This document shows positions 53,066-61,809 of a DNA stretch of 64,000 bases, piece by piece; position 1 is the stretch's first letter, and every line of letters starts with the position of its first letter. The notes beneath the pieces are model-generated. The model ran no database searches. It had not been told where the DNA came from and worked only from the letters and a program-made list of their open reading frames with translations. Source of the stretch: an uncultured Ellagibacter sp. GTDB taxonomy: Bacteria > Actinomycetota > Coriobacteriia > Coriobacteriales > Eggerthellaceae. Location: assembly GCA_934663775.1 (NCBI GenBank), contig CAKUKU010000001.1:186001-250000 (forward strand), given 5' to 3'. The translations under genes were made by a program, and so were the position numbers.

Positions 53066-54610
53066 CTAGTGGCGCTTCTGCTTCTTCTCGAAGTTGCGGC
53101 GCTCGCCGAAGGAGCGCACGTCGTTCATGTTGGAGGGGCGCTTCTTGTTGCGCTTGGAAGCGGTCGCCGCGGCGCCCTTGTTGCCCGACGGCTTGCTCGT
53201 GCGATGCGAATCGCCGCGCTTGCCCTTCGAGTCACCACGCTTGCCGCCTTCGCCGCGCCTGCCGCCCTCGTTGCGCTTGTCGCCACGCGAGTCACCGCGC
53301 CCGCCGCGGCCCTCGAACTCATCGCGCCCGCCGCGACCGCGCTTGTTGTCGCCGAACTTCGCCGCACGACGCTCGGCGCGGTTGGCGAACTCGCCAGCCC
53401 CGCGTCCATCACGCTTGCGACCAGCGCAGTTGCGGCTCGAGCCACCGCGGCCCTTGCTCTTGCGATTCAGCATATCGGGATCAAGGTCGTACGTCTCGAG
53501 CCCCATGAAGGGAATGTCGCGATCTATGAGCTTCTCGATGTCGACCAGAAGGCGGCGCTGATTGGGGCTCACGAACGAGATGGCATACCCATGCTCGCCC
53601 GCGCGGCCCGTACGGCCGATGCGGTGCACGTAGTCTTCGGGGCAATCGGGAAGGTCGAGGTTGATGACATAATCGACGCTCGGCACATCGATGCCGCGAG
53701 CGAGCACGTCAGTCGCCACGAGAATGTTCGCCTTGCCGCGGCGGAACTTGTCGAGCGCACGGCGGCGCGCACCCACCGACTTGTCGGAATGGATGGATTC
53801 CGCCTGGTAGCCGTCGTCATTCAGCGCCTTTGCGAAGTCCTCGGCGCGATTGCGCGTGCGGGCGAACACGATCACGCGCTCGTGACCCTTCTCCTCGAGC
53901 ACCGCGCGAAGGAGCTCGGGCTTCTTGTCCTGCTTGATCGGCATCATGTACTGGTCGACGGTCTTGGCCGTCTCGCCCTTGTGCGCGATCTCCACCACGG
54001 CGGGGTTCTTGAGCAGGTTGCCGAGGTTCTTCTGGATGGACTCGTCGATCGTCGCCGAGAAGAGAAGCGTCTGGCGCTCGTCGGGCGTGGCCTCGACGAT
54101 GGTGGTCACATCGGGGAGAAAGCCCATGTCAAGCATGCGATCCGCCTCGTCGAGCACGAGCGTCTGCACGCCGGAGAGGTCGACGACCTCGCGCTTCATG
54201 AGGTCGTTCAGGCGGCCGGGCGTGGCGATGAGCACGTCGGTGCCGCGGCGGATCTCCTTGATTTGCGGGCCGTAGGGCGCGCCGCCGAAGACGGTCGTCA
54301 CGAACTGCCCGGTGCAACGCGCGATCTTCATGGCCGTGAAGGCAATCTGCTGCGCGAGTTCGCGCGTGGGCGAAACCACAAGCAGGCGCGGCGGACGGCT
54401 GTGGCTGCGGTCGCGCGGCATGCGGGAAAGGACGGGGAGCAGGAAGGCTGCCGTCTTGCCCGTGCCCGTGCTCGCGGCGGCAATAAGGTCGCGACCAGTC
54501 AAAACAACAGGAATAGCCTGTTCCTGAACGGGTGTGGGCTCATCGTAGCCCAGGCGCGTAACCGCATCGAGGGCGTTTTCGGACAGGCCAAGGCTGGCAA
54601 AGTTTTCCAT
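53066..54610 (-). CDS. DEAD-box RNA helicase with RGG-rich tail
   Basis: 514 residues. All DEAD-box motifs are present: Q motif PTPVQEQAIP, AASTGTGKT, PTRELAQQ, TPGRL, LDEADRML, SATID, ARGIDVPSVD and HRIGRTGRAG. Residues 380-514 are a basic Arg/Gly-rich tail (GRGGRDEFEGRGGRGDSRGD) as in RhlE/CsdA-type helicases, for RNA binding and possibly condensation. Probably in ribosome assembly or RNA decay. About 260 bases of non-coding DNA precede it, long enough for a regulatory leader, though I see no specific element. AAGAAAAGAG is the ribosome site. Confidence 0.93.
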   Translation of the reverse strand: MENFASLGLSENALDAVTRLGYDEPTPVQEQAIPVVLTGRDLIAAASTGTGKTAAFLLPVLSRMPRDRSHSRPPRLLVVSPTRELAQQIAFTAMKIARCTGQFVTTVFGGAPYGPQIKEIRRGTDVLIATPGRLNDLMKREVVDLSGVQTLVLDEADRMLDMGFLPDVTTIVEATPDERQTLLFSATIDESIQKNLGNLLKNPAVVEIAHKGETAKTVDQYMMPIKQDKKPELLRAVLEEKGHERVIVFARTRNRAEDFAKALNDDGYQAESIHSDKSVGARRRALDKFRRGKANILVATDVLARGIDVPSVDYVINLDLPDCPEDYVHRIGRTGRAGEHGYAISFVSPNQRRLLVDIEKLIDRDIPFMGLETYDLDPDMLNRKSKGRGGSSRNCAGRKRDGRGAGEFANRAERRAAKFGDNKRGRGGRDEFEGRGGRGDSRGDKRNEGGRRGEGGKRGDSKGKRGDSHRTSKPSGNKGAAATASKRNKKRPSNMNDVRSFGERRNFEKKQKRH

Positions 54611-54870
54611 GTAATACTCTTTTCTTCAGTTGCCACGTCCCATCGCCCCTTGCGATGCGAATCCGTGGGCGCACCCGCTCCCAGCGGCGTGCATTTGCGC
54701 TTGAGGCGAGCCGCTTTCCAATTCATAGGCGGTAAAAACGCGCAGCTCGAAGCCGTCGCGGATATGCGCAAATAAGAAAAGAGAAAGATTTTCGCTTGAA
54801 GCGACTGTTCATTATGCCGCTTCATTCCGCCGTCCGCGCGCATCGGCACGGGAAATCCACACCGCGAGGG

Positions 54871-56526
54871 CTATTTCTTGCGCCAGATGCTGAAGATGAG
54901 CCAGATCGACAGAACAAGCGAGCCGAAGTATCCGAAGAACGACAGCATCGGCACCCCGAGAAAGCGCGGTTCCATCGTGGTTCCCGCCATCAAGCTCGAG
55001 CCCACGAACAGGCCCGCAATCACCATCGCGATAGCGACGCGGTTGATCATGCGCGAGAGATGGGCAAGCGGCGCCTCGGAACCGAGCACCTCCATGTTCA
55101 TCTTCAGCTGCCCGCGCGTGAGCATCTTGAGCGCCTCGCCGGAATACGACGCCGCGTCGAGCGTTCCGCGACCCGACGAGTATATCGCGCGCGCAAGGTC
55201 CTCAAGCGCGTCGCGGATTTCTTCGCGCGTGCCTTTCTTGCCTTTGATGTGGGCATTTATGATGGCGACGATATTCTGGTTGGGAATATAGGGCGCCACG
55301 GTGCCCTCGATGGTCACGATGCCGCGCGACACGCTCGTGACCGACGCGGGAAGCATCACGTTGCACGAGCGCGTGAGCTGCATGATGTCGCCCAGGAACT
55401 GGCCCACGTCGATTTCGGCCACGTCGCACGAGCCGTAGTCTTCAAGCAGCAGGTCGAGGTCGGCGAGAAAGCGCGTGTGGTCGATGGCCGCGTTGTCCTT
55501 CTTGGCGGCGAAGCGCATGAGCGCGTCCTTGAGCGCGCCCGGATCCTTAAGCCCTACGGCCTCGATGATGTCGCCGAACCCCGCGCGGTCGCGCGCCGAC
55601 AGGCGGCCCATGTTCCCCAAATCGATGTAGACGATCCGCCCATCGCGGATAATCACGTTGCCCGGATGCGGGTCGGCGTGGAAAAACCCGTGGTCGAGAA
55701 TCTGCGTCGCGTAGTTGTCGAGCATCTTCGACCCGATTTCCTCCAGGTCGTACCCGTTGGCCACCAACCGGTCCGCGTCGCCGACGGGAATGCCGTCGAC
55801 GTATTCCATGACCAGGACGAACTCGCTGCACAGTTCGGTGTAGACCTTCGGGCATGCGATGAAGACGCAGTCGCGGTTGAGCTCGGCGAACTCGGCGAGG
55901 TTCGCCGCCTCGCGCCGAAAGTCGGTTTCCTCCAGAAACGTCGCCCACATCTCCTCGACCACAGCGCGCAAGTCGAGCATCTGCTCGCCTTTCATGTACC
56001 TCGAGGCGCGACGGGCGAGCATGCGCATGATGTCGATGTCGAGCGCCATCGTGGCCTTCACGCCGGGGCGCTGAATCTTGATGGCAACCGACTCTCCCGA
56101 GGTCAGGACCGCGCGGTGCACCTGGGCAAGCGATGCGCTGCCAAGCGGCTTCGAATCGATTGCGGCGAATATCTCCTTGCGGCGACCACCGAATTCCTTG
56201 TCGAGCGCCGCGAGCATCTCGTCGAACGGCAGCGGATCGCATTCCGTTTGAAGCTTGGTAAGCTCCTCGCAAAACACTTTGGGGAGAATTTCCGATCGCG
56301 TCGAAAGCGTTTGTCCGATCTTCACGAAGCTCGGGCCCAAGTCCTCAAGCATCGCGCGAAACTCTTCGGGCGTGAAGCCCTCGAGGGCGCGATGCTTGCC
56401 GACGATGCCGATGATTTCGCGCATGCGGCGGCGACGGGACTTGGAGTTGAGCCCGAAGCGCCCCTCGGGGTCGGCGTCTGCCCCGGGAGCGAAAAAGTGC
56501 CTGAGCAGTGTGTTGTTTTCGGCCAT
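54871..56526 (-). CDS. ABC1/UbiB family protein kinase-like protein
   Basis: 551 residues. LGPSFVKIGQTLSTRSEILP is the KxGQ signature; LGSASLAQVHRAVL is the Ala-rich loop, FHADPHPGNVIIRDG the catalytic loop and YIDLGNMGRL the metal site. Two C-terminal membrane helices (VAIAMVIAGLFVGSSLMAG, LSFFGYFGSLVLSIWLIFSI). UbiB-family ATPases support isoprenoid quinone or lipid metabolism; in a menaquinone-using anaerobe the target is unclear. It starts 23 bases after the phasin-like gene, same operon. Confidence 0.92.
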   Translation of the reverse strand: MAENNTLLRHFFAPGADADPEGRFGLNSKSRRRRMREIIGIVGKHRALEGFTPEEFRAMLEDLGPSFVKIGQTLSTRSEILPKVFCEELTKLQTECDPLPFDEMLAALDKEFGGRRKEIFAAIDSKPLGSASLAQVHRAVLTSGESVAIKIQRPGVKATMALDIDIMRMLARRASRYMKGEQMLDLRAVVEEMWATFLEETDFRREAANLAEFAELNRDCVFIACPKVYTELCSEFVLVMEYVDGIPVGDADRLVANGYDLEEIGSKMLDNYATQILDHGFFHADPHPGNVIIRDGRIVYIDLGNMGRLSARDRAGFGDIIEAVGLKDPGALKDALMRFAAKKDNAAIDHTRFLADLDLLLEDYGSCDVAEIDVGQFLGDIMQLTRSCNVMLPASVTSVSRGIVTIEGTVAPYIPNQNIVAIINAHIKGKKGTREEIRDALEDLARAIYSSGRGTLDAASYSGEALKMLTRGQLKMNMEVLGSEAPLAHLSRMINRVAIAMVIAGLFVGSSLMAGTTMEPRFLGVPMLSFFGYFGSLVLSIWLIFSIWRKK

Positions 56527-56549
56527 GAGGAAACCGTGGCGGCGCGGCG

Positions 56550-57176
56550 CTAGGCCGTGGGGGCGCCTTCCGCAGGAGCTGCCTGGGCGGAAGTGCCGAC
56601 AGCGGGGGCTTCACCAACAGCGGGAGCCTCCGCTTCGATGTCGATCGGGGCTTCGGCGGGAACCTCAGTCGGCGAATCGGCGACGGCCTCGGCCGATGCC
56701 GCCTTCTGCACGTTCAACGCCGCCGCCTCGTCGAACACGGCCTTCGCACCATTGACGACCGACTCCGCCGCAGCTCCCACAGCGGCAACAGCGGTCACGC
56801 AAGCCGCCTTCACGTCCGCGGCGGCGCCGGTGGCTGCTGCGCTCGCCGCATTCGCAGCCTCCACCTTCGCGGCAGCGGCCTCGGCCTCCTTCGCGTTGGC
56901 GGTATCCGCCATCTCACGCACGATGTTGGCGAACTCGATGCGCTCATCGGGGGTCATCATGGACATACGCGCCTCGATGGTGTCGCGGCGAATAGATGAT
57001 TCGAGGTTCGATGCGCGGTGCTTGAGCTCGGTGTTGATCTGCTTGCCCTGCTCAACCGTCATCTCTCCGCGAGCGACCAGCTGATCGACCAGCTCTTTGC
57101 CCTTTTCGGCGCCAATGGCAACCGCACCGATGCCTGCCAGGAAAATACCTTTGAAACCGTCTCCGAGTGTAGCCAT
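56550..57176 (-). CDS. Phasin-like protein
   Basis: 208 residues. Residues 1-95 resemble phasin/PhaF-type helical proteins (GDGFKGIFLAGIGAVAIGAE, KGKELVDQLVARGEMTVEQG), followed by a long Ala-rich helical stretch and an acidic Pro/Ala tail. Such proteins coat polymer granules, but the same short form is found with UbiB-family genes in bacteria without polyhydroxyalkanoate synthase, so it is better seen as a UbiB partner here. Good start at 57176 with a GGAGG-type site. Confidence 0.75.
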   Translation of the reverse strand: MATLGDGFKGIFLAGIGAVAIGAEKGKELVDQLVARGEMTVEQGKQINTELKHRASNLESSIRRDTIEARMSMMTPDERIEFANIVREMADTANAKEAEAAAAKVEAANAASAAATGAAADVKAACVTAVAAVGAAAESVVNGAKAVFDEAAALNVQKAASAEAVADSPTEVPAEAPIDIEAEAPAVGEAPAVGTSAQAAPAEGAPTA

Positions 57177-57327
57177 GGTGGCCTCCTTGTCCCTCAGATG
57201 GACGTGCCGCGCGGCGACACGCGCTACTTATTCATAATGCCGCATTTGGGAAAAAAGGGCAAACCGTGCCGCCAAAGCGTTGCCATGGTGCAAAAAGCCG
57301 AATCCCTCGACAAGGAAAGCGTGAATT

Positions 57328-57418
57328 GAATTTCATGTATCTGAAATACACGATTTTGTAGAAAAACGTGTATTTCAGATACATGATTTTATATAATAAC
57401 GTGTATTCGGAGTACGCG
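57328..57418. repeat. Three 19-bp palindromes at exact 33-bp spacing (array 1)
   Basis: Units at 57334-57352, 57367-57385 and 57400-57418, each of the form CGTGTATNNNNNATACACG (the third degenerate), separated by 14-base AT-rich spacers beginning ATTTT. The array ends 20 bases before the ATPase start, so it covers the promoter and leader. The first 58 bases recur at 60581-60638. Confidence 0.8.
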
Positions 57419-57437
57419 ATTTTAATGCGAGGGCATA

Positions 57438-58808
57438 ATGAAAAGAGCTATCGAAAGCACTATCGAAACATGGGCGACGAAAGATTTCAGCCGCCCGCTG
57501 CTGATCCGCGGCGCCCGTCGCGTTGGCAAAACACATGTCGCTGAAACCGTCGGCAAACGAATTGCCGGCGACGCCTTCGTAAAACTCGACTTCCAAACCA
57601 ACCTCAAGCTCATCGAGCCCCTGTTCGACGGCCCAACCGACGACGTCGACGGCATCATGGCGCGCATCGCCGACTACAAACGCATGCCCGTAGCAAAAGA
57701 GTCCGCCTTCATCCTGCTCGATGAGGTTCAATTGTGCGAGCGCGCTTTGAACTCCCTGCGATTCTTCTCCGGTTCGGGTTGGCGCATTTGCGCGACAGGC
57801 AGCCAGCTCGGCGTCGCAACACGCAAGCGCAGGCTCCCCTTCCCCAGCGGAGTCCGCCAAGAAACCATGCACCCCATGACGTTTGAAGAGTTTCTCTGGG
57901 CGCTTGGCGAAGAACACATGGCGGAGGCGATCAGGACCCACGCGCAAACGCTTGAACCCTACGCATCCCATCACCTTGCAACGCGCTATTTCCGCCTTTA
58001 CCAGGCAATCGGAGGGATGCCGGCGGCGGTTTCCGCATATCTGCAACAGCAATCAATTGATGACGCGCGCATCGAGCAGCGCGAAATCGACCAAACGTAC
58101 ACTGCCGACATGACTGACCCCGACAATGGCATCAGCGGCATAGCGGCACGCAAAGTGTGGAGGTCGATTCCGGCGCAGCTCATGCGTTCGTCCACGAAGA
58201 AGTTCAAATATTCGGAAGTTGAACGGGGCGGGCGACGCGCGAAATTGATGGAGCCTCTTGAATGGCTCGAAGGAGCAGGGGTCATTTCCTTAAACGAAAT
58301 GACCGAATGCGTTGCCGCCCCTCTGATTCCGTTCGACGAAGAGGAGGGCAGCTTTTTCAAGGTCTATCTAGCGGACACGGGGCTTATGTTCTACAAGCTT
58401 GGGATAAACCCACGGCTTTGGCTCGAAGCGGAAGAACTCGGCGCTGCGATTGCCTCTTCCGATTTCAGGGGCGCATTGGCGGAAAACTCCACGGCGCAAG
58501 CCTTCTCGTCCAACAACCTCCAAACGTACTATTGGGCGCCGCCAAGCTCTTGGAAGGCAACGGGTGAGCTGGACTTTCTTCTTCAAACCGACCGCATGGA
58601 AGTAATCCCCGTAGAAGTCAAGTCCGCGCGAAACGTCCGAGCGAAAACGCTGGCCTCGTTTATGGAGAAAGCGCATTCCCCCTACGCATACATTCTTTCA
58701 GGGAACGACTTTTCGCGCAGCAAAACCGAGTCCGGAAACGAGCTGCGGCATCTGCCCCTCTACGCCGCCTACTGTCTCGACGTAGGATTTTTGCGCAGCG
58801 AACTATAA
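57438..58808 (+). CDS. AAA-family ATPase with DUF4143 domain
   Basis: 456 residues. Walker A IRGARRVGKTHVAE near residue 25, Walker B SAFILLDEVQLCERAL, sensor ICATGSQLG, then the DUF4143 C-terminal region (FKVYLADTGLMFYKLGI, TGELDFLLQTDRMEVIPVEVK with a nuclease-like E...K core). These ATPases are abundant accessory genes in gut Actinobacteria and Firmicutes; their function is unproven, and defence or toxin-like roles are guesses. The palindrome array covers its promoter region. GCGAGGG is the ribosome site. Confidence 0.85.
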   Translation: MKRAIESTIETWATKDFSRPLLIRGARRVGKTHVAETVGKRIAGDAFVKLDFQTNLKLIEPLFDGPTDDVDGIMARIADYKRMPVAKESAFILLDEVQLCERALNSLRFFSGSGWRICATGSQLGVATRKRRLPFPSGVRQETMHPMTFEEFLWALGEEHMAEAIRTHAQTLEPYASHHLATRYFRLYQAIGGMPAAVSAYLQQQSIDDARIEQREIDQTYTADMTDPDNGISGIAARKVWRSIPAQLMRSSTKKFKYSEVERGGRRAKLMEPLEWLEGAGVISLNEMTECVAAPLIPFDEEEGSFFKVYLADTGLMFYKLGINPRLWLEAEELGAAIASSDFRGALAENSTAQAFSSNNLQTYYWAPPSSWKATGELDFLLQTDRMEVIPVEVKSARNVRAKTLASFMEKAHSPYAYILSGNDFSRSKTESGNELRHLPLYAAYCLDVGFLRSEL

Positions 58809-58831
58809 CGTGGCTGAGCGGAACCAGCACT

Positions 58832-59023
58832 CTATGCGCGATTTCGAAGCGCATTGCAAAACGGGGTCGGGAGGAGCGCTGCGACTTCAACCGTCACTAG
58901 GATGTCGCGTACCGCATTGTAGTTCGCCGTGTCAGTTGGGGCGAAAACGACATAGAAGACGTGATTTCCTGGCGTGCCGGAGAACATGTCGCTCATGTCG
59001 GTTGATGCGGCGCACGTTGGCTT
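58832..59023 (-). pseudogene. Fragment of a repeat-containing surface protein
   Basis: A 63-codon frame without a proper start contains GNHVFYVVFAPTDTANYNAV and VRDILVTVEV, the end of an MBG/Ig-like bacterial surface repeat, and then loses similarity. It is bounded by stops and has no ribosome site: a decayed remnant, between the two intact genes of the islet. Confidence 0.5.
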
Positions 59024-59068
59024 TTACAACGTTTCAAGGTTTCGCCCGATTCCCGCCGACGAGGGTTT

Positions 59069-60376
59069 TCAAGATGTCTCGGCGCGGCGATACCGCGTGC
59101 TCCTCCCTGCCCCCTCGCGTTGGATAAGGCCCTTGTCGTCCAGGTGGGAGAGAATTCTGATTGCCATGGTCTGGGAAACGCCAAGCGACTGTTCTATGTC
59201 GCTGCGCTTCACGACGGGATTGCTTTCGAACAGCCGGTACGCCCTCTTCTCGGAGTCCGTCAGTCCGTTAAGCTCGGGGCGGTCGACGCCGTCGTAGTTC
59301 AGATTGGGCAAGGTGACTTTGAAGGCGTTGGGCGTCGTTTGGATAACCGGCTGCTTCCCGGTGCCGTCGTAGCATTCGTAAATCTTTGGGATGCCCGTCC
59401 CGTACGCCTCGATGAGCTTTAGGCGGTAAAAAACCTCCGCCAACCGCTTGTTGCGCGGGATGGAGATGCCGAGGGCGATATCGTCCGTCGAAACGCCTTT
59501 CACCAACCCCCCGAGCGTGACGAACTCGATTCTGTCGTCGAAGATGCTGATGAGGGCGGGCCCGCTTAGCGCGTAGTCCCTGTGGACGATGGTGTTCAGC
59601 AGCGCCTCGCGGATGGCTTCCTCGGGATAGTCCGGCATGTCGATTCGCTTCAGCCCCTTGAACTCCGAGCGAAGCCTGTTGAACCGGTTGATGTACTCGT
59701 ACGCGCCGTCCAGCTGCTTCAGCACAGATCCGCTCAGCTCACACCTATCGCGGAACACCGACTTCTTCCTCCCTTGGAACACAGCGAGCTTTACGGTATG
59801 CGGGCATTGATCGGACAAGAGGAGCGCCAAGTTGGTGTGCACGCCATCCTCGGTGACAAGGCCGAGCGTTCGCCGCTTTCCTTCCCCAAACGTCAGCCCT
59901 GCCTCCCCGAACGCCGTCTCCGCTTCGCTGAAAGAGAGGCTCTGCTCGAGCGATCGGGCACTCTCATAGCTTCCCCCATCCGTTTCCCTGATCATCTGCA
60001 GTATGGCCGCCTCAGAAGCGGGCACGGAGGACGGGCCCTGGCGAACGTAGACGCCTGCCGGACGGATGCCCTTGTCTGCAAGATAGTACGGGCAGGAAGT
60101 TCCTTTTTGAACCTCGATGGCGATGATGGTTTCGTTCTCGACTTCCCGCGCGCTGCACGACACGTGCATCATCACGTCGGGCTTGATGGCGTCGCGAAGC
60201 GCATTTTGCGCGCGAAGGATGGTCTTGTCGACATCCTCGACGCCTACGACCCTTCCCGAATCGTCGACGCCGACGAAGATGGTGCCCCCGTCCGTGTTTG
60301 CGAAGGCGACGACGGTCTTCTTGATATCGTCGACGTACGTTTCCTTGAACTCGGTCGACTGATCTTCTCTTCTCAT
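59069..60376 (-). CDS. AlbA_2 / HATPase_c_4 ATP-binding regulator
   Basis: 435 residues. N-terminal AlbA_2 (Schlafen-like) domain: STEFKETYVDDIKKTVVAFA, NTDGGTIFVGVDDSGRVVG and GVYVRQGPSSVPAS. Then a GHKL-type region EEAIREALLNTIVHRDY with FDDRIEFVTLGGL, and a C-terminal winged helix (RSDIEQSLGVSQTMAIRILSH). This is COG2865, annotated as transcriptional regulators; some relatives take part in defence. Start 60376 (GGGAAG). Two copies of a TCTAACACTATTCT motif surround its -10, suggesting autoregulation. Confidence 0.85.
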   Translation of the reverse strand: MRREDQSTEFKETYVDDIKKTVVAFANTDGGTIFVGVDDSGRVVGVEDVDKTILRAQNALRDAIKPDVMMHVSCSAREVENETIIAIEVQKGTSCPYYLADKGIRPAGVYVRQGPSSVPASEAAILQMIRETDGGSYESARSLEQSLSFSEAETAFGEAGLTFGEGKRRTLGLVTEDGVHTNLALLLSDQCPHTVKLAVFQGRKKSVFRDRCELSGSVLKQLDGAYEYINRFNRLRSEFKGLKRIDMPDYPEEAIREALLNTIVHRDYALSGPALISIFDDRIEFVTLGGLVKGVSTDDIALGISIPRNKRLAEVFYRLKLIEAYGTGIPKIYECYDGTGKQPVIQTTPNAFKVTLPNLNYDGVDRPELNGLTDSEKRAYRLFESNPVVKRSDIEQSLGVSQTMAIRILSHLDDKGLIQREGAGRSTRYRRAETS

Positions 60377-60395
60377 CTTCCCATCTCCCTTCTTT

Positions 60396-60442
60396 ATCTA
60401 ACACTATTCTATTATATTCTAACCAATCTAACACTATTCTAA
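60396..60442 (-). promoter_or_regulatory. Promoter and paired sites of the AlbA_2 gene
   Basis: ATCTAACACTATTCTA occurs at 60396-60411 and 60426-60441, 30 bp apart. A perfect minus strand TATAAT (60411-60416) lies between them, so a bound protein would cover both sides of the -10. Confidence 0.6.
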
Positions 60443-60580
60443 TCATTATTGCATCGATTTGTTTTTGACGGCAGCACCAACGAGCGACTGATGACCATGC
60501 TGTTCGGCCGCGCCACGACTCCGTCAAAGCTGCGTTTCTCGCCGCACTCCTCGTTTAACCGACGGGGAAGGCCATGATGG

Positions 60581-60638
60581 AATTTCGTGTATCTGAAATA
60601 CACGATTTTATTGAAAAACGTGTATTCCAGATACACGT
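60581..60638. repeat. Orphan palindrome array 2
   Basis: Two CGTGTAT-N5-ATACACG units (60587-60605, 60620-60638) at the same 33-bp spacing and orientation as array 1. The 58 bases match 57328-57385 with about 5 differences. No plus-strand gene follows it. Confidence 0.8.
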
Positions 60639-60645
60639 TTTCTCA

Positions 60646-61602
60646 CTATCGGGCGTTCGAATCGGAGGCGAGCTGCGACACGAGCCTCTCCATGCCGGCG
60701 CTCGAGGGCGCTTCGGAATCCCCATCACGCCCCTCGACAAGCGTCGCGCCGACGACCGCCACCACGATGACGCCGGCACCGATCAAACCAGCCGTCGAGA
60801 GGGATTCGCCTAGAAGCGCCATGGAGAACAGCGCCGTGAACACCGGCTCGCCGGTAAGAAGGAGCGAAACCGTCGAAGAGGGAAGGCCCGTGAGCGCGAC
60901 GTTTTGGAGCGCGAAGGTGACACACGTGCTCAGGATTGCGAGGAAGACGATAACGCCCCAGGCCACAGGCTCGATCGTCGCAACATCGACGACGGGCTCG
61001 GCCGCGAGCGCCATTGCCGCCGACAGCACGAATGCCGCAAGAATCTGCGTCCCCGCGATCGTCGGGGCAGACAGCTTCTCGAGGCCCTTCTCGCCGAAGA
61101 CGAGCGAGCCGGCGATGGCCGCCGAAGAAAGCAGCGAGAGAACCTCGCCCGCGCCGAACGAAAACGAGCCACCGTTACAGCACAGAAGGTACAGCCCGCC
61201 GACGACCGCTACCTGGAAGGGAATCATTGCGCGAGGGTAGCGCACGCGGCGCACCGTCACGGCGATGAACGGGGCAAACACCACGGGAAGCGCCACCAGA
61301 AAGCCCACGTTAGTCGCCGTCGTCAGATTGAGCGCCAAATTGCACGCGATGTAGCCGACTGCCAGGCACGCGGCGGCGGGAACCCAATCGGCGAGCTTGG
61401 CTCCGCGCAGCTCGTGCACCATGCGCGGGCCGAAAACGATTGCGAACACGACAAGCGCCAGTCCAAATCGCAGCGCCATGCACCACAAAGGGGACACGCT
61501 CTCGTAGGCGAACTTCGTTATAACGTTGCCGAAGCCGAAGATGACGGTTTGCGCCACGACGCAAAGCACGAACGGGCTTCTGCTCCCCTGCTGCATTTTC
61601 AT
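60646..61602 (-). CDS. EamA/DMT family transporter
   Basis: 318 residues with ten hydrophobic helices in two EamA halves; VIFGFGNVITKFAYESVSPL opens the first and ILAAFVLSAAMALAAEPV lies in the second. Drug/metabolite transporters of this type export amino acids or metabolites; the substrate is not predictable. Start at 61602 after GGGGCAGGGA. Divergent from a LysR gene with paired dyads between, so probably LysR-controlled. Confidence 0.88.
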   Translation of the reverse strand: MKMQQGSRSPFVLCVVAQTVIFGFGNVITKFAYESVSPLWCMALRFGLALVVFAIVFGPRMVHELRGAKLADWVPAAACLAVGYIACNLALNLTTATNVGFLVALPVVFAPFIAVTVRRVRYPRAMIPFQVAVVGGLYLLCCNGGSFSFGAGEVLSLLSSAAIAGSLVFGEKGLEKLSAPTIAGTQILAAFVLSAAMALAAEPVVDVATIEPVAWGVIVFLAILSTCVTFALQNVALTGLPSSTVSLLLTGEPVFTALFSMALLGESLSTAGLIGAGVIVVAVVGATLVEGRDGDSEAPSSAGMERLVSQLASDSNAR

Positions 61603-61730
61603 CGTCCCTGCCCCGTCTTTCCCGCCCGCGCACAGCATGGCGCGCGGCCGTCGAATTCGAATTTCACCACAGAACGCAGCGCGACCTTATGTCGCCTGGC
61701 GCGATGTCGATGGTAGGGCATGGATGTATC

Positions 61731-61774
61731 CAAGTAAAACTTGTATTTCTTTCGAATGGTTCAAGATATACTTG
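61731..61774. promoter_or_regulatory. Paired dyads between EamA and LysR genes
   Basis: CAAGTAAAACTTG (61731-61743) and CAAGATATACTTG (61762-61774), 31 bp apart. Each is a CAAG-N5-CTTG dyad as expected for LysR recognition and activation sites. Confidence 0.55.
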
Positions 61775-61809
61775 TTTAGCGAGTTCAACCCCTATTCTTA
61801 GGACGACTG

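Noticed and set aside
56550..57176. Evidence for polyhydroxyalkanoate granules
   Set aside because: Only a phasin-like protein is present, next to a UbiB-family gene; no synthase or depolymerase is in view.
57328..57418. CRISPR array
   Set aside because: Repeats are short palindromes with 14-base spacers that are similar and AT-rich rather than unique; no cas genes are near.
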